Shown here piece by piece: positions 62,019 to 64,000 of a DNA stretch of 64,000 nucleotides. Source of the DNA: Phycisphaerae bacterium (lineage in GTDB: Bacteria > Planctomycetota > Phycisphaerae > Sedimentisphaerales > Anaerobacaceae). The DNA is taken from positions 1 through 64,000 of the forward strand of contig JAAYBV010000100.1 in the NCBI GenBank assembly GCA_012744475.1, given 5' to 3'. Both the position numbers and the translations under genes were made by a program. The notes under the pieces are model-generated. The model ran no database searches. It was not told where the DNA came from and was given only the letters and a program-made list of their open reading frames with translations. Numbering within the stretch: the first letter of the stretch is position 1; every line of letters starts with the position of its first letter.

Positions 62019-64000
62019 CTACTGGTCCTCGAGAACCTCAGGCTCCGTCCGGACGGAGGCGAGGTCAAACGTCCCGGAGCCCGAGACACGTTTGACGACG
62101 AGCAGCACAGCGGCATCCGAGCCGGACGTATAACTGAGGGTTTCACCCACTCCGGCCCCCGGACTGGCGCTCGACGCCAGCAGAATTGGAGTCCCGGAGG
62201 CACTGGGCGTCATACTGTAGAGATAGAGATCGAAATCACCCTCTGCCGGGTTCTCCAGCGTCACGTCCATGCCGGTTCCCGCGGCGAGCTGAACCGTCCG
62301 CGCCCAGACCCGCCGGTCGGTCAAGGTCGGCCCGAGCTCCCCACCGGCCGAGGTTCCAGGGGTATACGTCAGGCTGACCGCCTCCACTGCCGCATCCGCA
62401 TTGACCAGCCCGTACCCCTCATGGCGATCCTTGCCGGCGGGAAAACCGTCCGGCCCGCGAGAGGCACGCTGGAGCGTGGGATTGAACTGCCCGTTCTCGC
62501 GACGGGCGTTCGTCTCCGAGGCCGTGGCGCACAGGAGCATCTTCACCAGCCTGGGATGGCGGTCCGAGTTGAAGTCCCACTGAAGCCCCTGGCGTTCCAG
62601 GGCCTCGATGACCAGAGCCGCACAGCCGGCGATGAATGGGCTGGAGAAAGACGTACCCTGTGCGGCCGTGTAGTCGTCCGGTTCGCGGTCCGGGCCAAGA
62701 CCGCCATCGGTCGTGCCGGTGTCCGCGGACATGACCGCTGTATAGTAGTATGACCCTCCCGGCGCCACGAGGTCCGGCTTGTAGTCCTCCCCGGTGTACT
62801 TGCGGGGATCGCGAAATCCGTAGGTGGTGTACTCCGTCAGGGCGTTGTTGTCGTTGGAGGCTCCGGCGGTAATCGCCAGAGCGGCCCGGGCGGGGTCGCC
62901 CATCCCCCGGGCCTCTTCGGAGGACTCGTTGGCGCTGTTCCCGGCCGAAACAACGACGATCACTCCATTGCGAACGGCCGAGGTGACCTTGTCGCGCAGA
63001 GACATGCTCTGGACGGGCAGTCCCCAGGCGTCCACCAGTCCGGCGCTGAAGTTGATGATCTTGACGTTCTTCTCCGTGCGGCGGACCACGAGGTCATCGA
63101 CGGCGGTATCGAACGCATCCCCATAGGTCATCCCGTCCTTCATGGCCATCTTGATGGCGGCAAACCGGCAACCCGGCGCTACGCCGCAGAACGTGTTGAA
63201 CCCGTCGCCCACCGCCGGATACGGAGACACCCGACTGACGATGGAGACATTGTAGAGATAGTCGTCGTCATAGTCCGCCAGGATCGGGGCGAATGTTTGC
63301 CCCTCACTGGCGTCGAATGTGTGGCTCACCGTCAATCCGGAGGTTCCTTCTCCGCCCGTCCCAATCCACTGCGGGCTGTCCAACAGGGTACCTGCGCGCC
63401 AATAGATGTGATCCAGCCAGGCGGACGGCCCATCCCAATAGGCCGCCGATGTCACGGTGACCGGACCGGCCGGAAGCGAAATCGGCTCGACCACGTGAAG
63501 CCAACTGAACGATTCCAGCGAGTAGGTATAACGAAGATCGAACGTCTCGGCGCCGCCACTGGCGCCTGTACCCAGGGCCACGCCGGCAACCAAGCTGCCG
63601 TGCCCGTAGTAGTCGACCGGATCGGGCTCATAATCGCCGCTGATGTCGTTCCAGTAGACACACCGACCGGCGAGGTCCACGTGCGTATCGTCCACGCCGG
63701 TATCCACGATGGCGATGGTGGTGTTCGGATCGCCCTGGAAGCCGGCGACGCTGCCGGCGAATCCCGGTTGCCAGACCGGGCGCACCCGGGCGATTTGTGT
63801 GGCCAGATCCATGTGCAGGCGGATCTCGCAGGTCCTGGGCGCCACCAGAACAAGCGTCGGCCCCATGGCCGAAGGAAGCAGGCTGACACGGTCCAACGGG
63901 ATGCAACCGTTCCAGCCGTAGGAGACGGCCCGGAACATGTGGGTGATCTCGCCGCCCAGTTGGCCGAACGCATCGATCTGTTCCTGGGTCACCGGCTCGC
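62019..64000 (-). CDS. S8-family serine protease, paralog of the adjacent gene (5' truncated by window edge)
   Basis: The frame stays open through base 64000, where GAG-CCG-GTG encodes EPV as in the paralog (DEPVTQEQ), so the true start is outside. The visible 660 residues match the adjacent protease over its catalytic part: D in IVDTGVDDTH, H in YYGHGSLVAGVALG, S in AQGTSFSSPFIAG, with the same 120-residue insert. It ends after the pre-peptidase-like domain (VKRVSGSGTFDLASVRTEPEVLEDQ) and lacks the cadherin-like and DNRLRE-like domains of its neighbour. Confidence 0.9.
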   Translation of the reverse strand, partial: EPVTQEQIDAFGQLGGEITHMFRAVSYGWNGCIPLDRVSLLPSAMGPTLVLVAPRTCEIRLHMDLATQIARVRPVWQPGFAGSVAGFQGDPNTTIAIVDTGVDDTHVDLAGRCVYWNDISGDYEPDPVDYYGHGSLVAGVALGTGASGGAETFDLRYTYSLESFSWLHVVEPISLPAGPVTVTSAAYWDGPSAWLDHIYWRAGTLLDSPQWIGTGGEGTSGLTVSHTFDASEGQTFAPILADYDDDYLYNVSIVSRVSPYPAVGDGFNTFCGVAPGCRFAAIKMAMKDGMTYGDAFDTAVDDLVVRRTEKNVKIINFSAGLVDAWGLPVQSMSLRDKVTSAVRNGVIVVVSAGNSANESSEEARGMGDPARAALAITAGASNDNNALTEYTTYGFRDPRKYTGEDYKPDLVAPGGSYYYTAVMSADTGTTDGGLGPDREPDDYTAAQGTSFSSPFIAGCAALVIEALERQGLQWDFNSDRHPRLVKMLLCATASETNARRENGQFNPTLQRASRGPDGFPAGKDRHEGYGLVNADAAVEAVSLTYTPGTSAGGELGPTLTDRRVWARTVQLAAGTGMDVTLENPAEGDFDLYLYSMTPSASGTPILLASSASPGAGVGETLSYTSGSDAAVLLVVKRVSGSGTFDLASVRTEPEVLEDQ

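Noticed and set aside
1-64000. tRNA, rRNA, CRISPR array, insertion sequence or prophage
   Set aside because: No cloverleaf with a GTTCRA arm, no regular direct-repeat/spacer series, no transposase or phage gene was found by reading both strands. A covariance search could still find a small RNA.

Overview
The window is 64 kb of high-GC bacterial chromosome. No rRNA, tRNA, CRISPR array, transposase or phage gene was seen. The content suggests a Planctomycetota member, probably class Phycisphaerae. The reasons are ECF sigma factors paired with membrane-anchored carboxypeptidase-regulatory-domain proteins, PQQ-type propellers opening with a WPQWRG motif, Tat-exported Gfo/Idh/MocA oxidoreductases, secreted ceramidase-like and BNR-like proteins, many HEAT-repeat proteins, and a peptidoglycan/morphogenesis gene set with no ftsA or ftsZ beside ftsQ. 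This lineage call is inference from gene content.

Region 1 (1-6.8 kb) holds two tandem ECF-sigma / membrane-regulator loci whose regulators share an almost identical N-terminal module. Region 2 (6.8-33 kb) is a mosaic of mostly single genes for carbohydrate and sugar-acid use and surface functions: SSS symporter, DapA-family lyase, M1 aminopeptidase, GH130 phosphorylase, GntP permease, PQQ propeller, ribosome hibernation factor, YhcH-family lipoprotein, MarC, a secreted CinA-like protein, Gfo/Idh/MocA, ceramidase-like protein, class II aldolase, Lnt and HEAT proteins. Several families of palindromic repeats lie between these genes, and one repeat lies in frame inside lnt.

Region 3 (33-57.5 kb) is a cell-envelope morphogenesis island. 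On the plus strand a sigma70-like promoter precedes a coiled-coil membrane protein, a 52-residue membrane protein, mreB, mreC, mreD and mrdA (PBP2). Convergent to it, on the minus strand, run mraZ, a 66-residue ORF, rsmH, a LysM protein, ftsL-like, ftsI and a glycosyltransferase, with a MraZ-box promoter in front. Farther right on the minus strand are murC, murB, ddl and ftsQ. Between the two dcw halves sit a HIT protein, a dGTPase, two lipoproteins, ilvD, a DUF433/DUF5615 pair and two CxxCxxCC proteins. The dcw cluster is therefore split and permuted.

Region 4 (57.5-64 kb) has a double-ACT protein and two tandem, homologous secreted S8 (subtilisin-like) proteases. The second runs off the right edge of the window.
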